Shown here: piece by piece, positions 63,357-64,000 of the stretch | How the letters are laid out: every line of letters starts with the position of its first letter | Numbering within the stretch: position 1 is the stretch's first letter | NCBI RefSeq assembly: GCF_014077095.1 | Contig: NZ_JACGVG010000031.1 | Location: 1 to 64,000, forward strand | Source: Colwellia sp. MB02u-6 | Lineage (GTDB): Bacteria; Pseudomonadota; Gammaproteobacteria; Enterobacterales; Alteromonadaceae | Reading direction: 5' to 3' | Length of the DNA stretch: 64,000 nucleotides | Notes under the pieces: model-generated | Told to the model about the DNA's origin: nothing | The model's input: the letters and a program-made list of their open reading frames with translations, nothing else | The model's database searches: none | Program-made: the position numbers and the translations under genes

Positions 63357-64000
63357 ATGAAGCATTCTCCTAGACAAAACCTAACCCATCAACTTACTCA
63401 TGATCTAGGGATGGCAATAGTCAAAGGTACTTATCCAATTGGCCAAGGGCTTCCATCAGAAGCTGATCTTTGTTTGCAACATAATGTTAGTCGCAGTTCG
63501 ACTCGTGAAGCCGTAAAAATGTTGTCGGCGAAAGGACTTATTTCATCACGCCCTAAACAGGGCATAAGAGTTTTGCCTGAAAGTAGCTGGAATATGTTTG
63601 ATACTGATGTACTAACTTGGATATTAAGCAACAAACCTTCTCTGTCTTTGTTAAAAGAATTTACTCAAGTAAGGCTTGCGATAGAACCTCAAGCTGCTGC
63701 ATTAGCGTCGATGAATGCTTCCTTCGAACAACTAGAAGATATTGATAAAGCGCTTATTCGTATGAAAGAAGCAGAACTAGGATTAGATGACCCTTTAGAG
63801 GCAGATATTGCATTTCATACCAGTATATTGGTTGCTAGTGGTAATCGATTCTTTGGGCAACTTACCGAATTTATAAGTACTGCACTCAGAGTGAGTATAC
63901 GTTATACAAACAAGATTAAAGGCGTACCAGGGGCTGATGTTAAAAAGCATGCTGAAATTATTGATACCATAAAATCTAGAAACCCCGAAAAAGCTCGCAA
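63357..64000 (+). CDS. GntR-family regulator (FadR/DgoR type), partial at the edge
   Basis: The frame starts at ATG 63357 and runs 214 codons to the window edge without a stop. The N-terminal winged helix has GLPSEADLCLQHNVSRSSTR and EAVKMLSAKGLISSRPKQGI. The helical ligand domain has LLKEFTQVRLAIEPQAAALA, then ADIAFHTSILVASGNRFFGQ with the metal-binding Asp/His pattern of FCD domains, and KKHAEIIDTIKSRNP. This is the FadR subfamily that includes DgoR, the galactonate-responsive repressor. Position beside the dgo-type genes and an inverted repeat upstream support control of galactose oxidation. Only 20-30 residues should be missing. Confidence 0.9.
   Translation, partial: MKHSPRQNLTHQLTHDLGMAIVKGTYPIGQGLPSEADLCLQHNVSRSSTREAVKMLSAKGLISSRPKQGIRVLPESSWNMFDTDVLTWILSNKPSLSLLKEFTQVRLAIEPQAAALASMNASFEQLEDIDKALIRMKEAELGLDDPLEADIAFHTSILVASGNRFFGQLTEFISTALRVSIRYTNKIKGVPGADVKKHAEIIDTIKSRNPEKAR

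Noticed and set aside
63431-63634. Minus-strand frame within gntR
   Set aside because: It is a shadow of the regulator gene, whose plus-strand frame has clear GntR motifs.
1-64000. CRISPR arrays, intact prophage or defence islands
   Set aside because: No spaced direct repeats, cas, phage structural or defence genes were seen; the mobile DNA present is limited to dead fragments.

Overview
The window is A+T-rich, densely packed gammaproteobacterial chromosome. The 5S rRNA end, the psrA-nagZ pair, dsbB, nhaB, a BetT-type carrier beside a CosR-like MarR regulator, TonB-dependent receptors and decayed IS630, IS3 and integrase fragments together suggest a marine member of the Alteromonadales, most like Colwelliaceae. 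The genus is an inference from gene content and protein style; no search was run.

Layout. 1-8 kb: end of an rRNA operon, an IS630 remnant, a diguanylate cyclase, a YgjP-like metallopeptidase, and a TetR repressor divergent from an RND efflux pair. 8-19 kb: a TPR-sulfotransferase beside a TonB receptor, a BetT-like osmolyte carrier with a CosR-like regulator and three evenly spaced palindromic operators, an unusual Nramp-like carrier and an M2 metallopeptidase. 19-25 kb: PsrA with a clear operator, NagZ, an SLC13 carrier, DsbB and NhaB. 25-33 kb: a decayed stretch, then an amino-acid module (EamA exporter, CtlX citrulline hydrolase, ornithine cyclodeaminase, Lrp regulator, AGCS symporter), followed by a Gdx guanidinium exporter under what looks like a guanidine-II riboswitch, and an ACT-domain protein. 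33-38 kb: a dead integrase, an oxidoreductase/LysR pair and an alpha/beta hydrolase.

37-64 kb is a galactose/galactoside utilisation island. It holds the Leloir genes galE-galT-galK plus an oxidoreductase that seems to start at ATT; glycerol kinase beside a dead glpR; a TonB receptor followed by a tryptophan-halogenase-like flavoprotein and SapC; a solute-binding protein gene with three in-frame stops; a sodium symporter with a GH42 beta-galactosidase; a GH36 alpha-galactosidase; and an oxidative (De Ley-Doudoroff) set: SDR sugar dehydrogenase, DgoK, DgoA, SMP-30 lactonase and aldose epimerase. A FadR/DgoR-type GntR regulator runs off the right edge. Galactonate dehydratase is not in the window.

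The main proposal is regulatory. A 15-bp A/T-rich palindrome, close to ATTTATATGATAAAT, lies before galE, the second TonB receptor, the beta/alpha-galactosidase divergon and the epimerase, and its core occurs as an inverted repeat before gntR. This suggests one GntR protein ties uptake, hydrolysis and both catabolic routes together. Other points worth checking are the guanidine-II riboswitch, the 24-bp-phased CosR-type operators, the ATT start, and several recently decayed genes.
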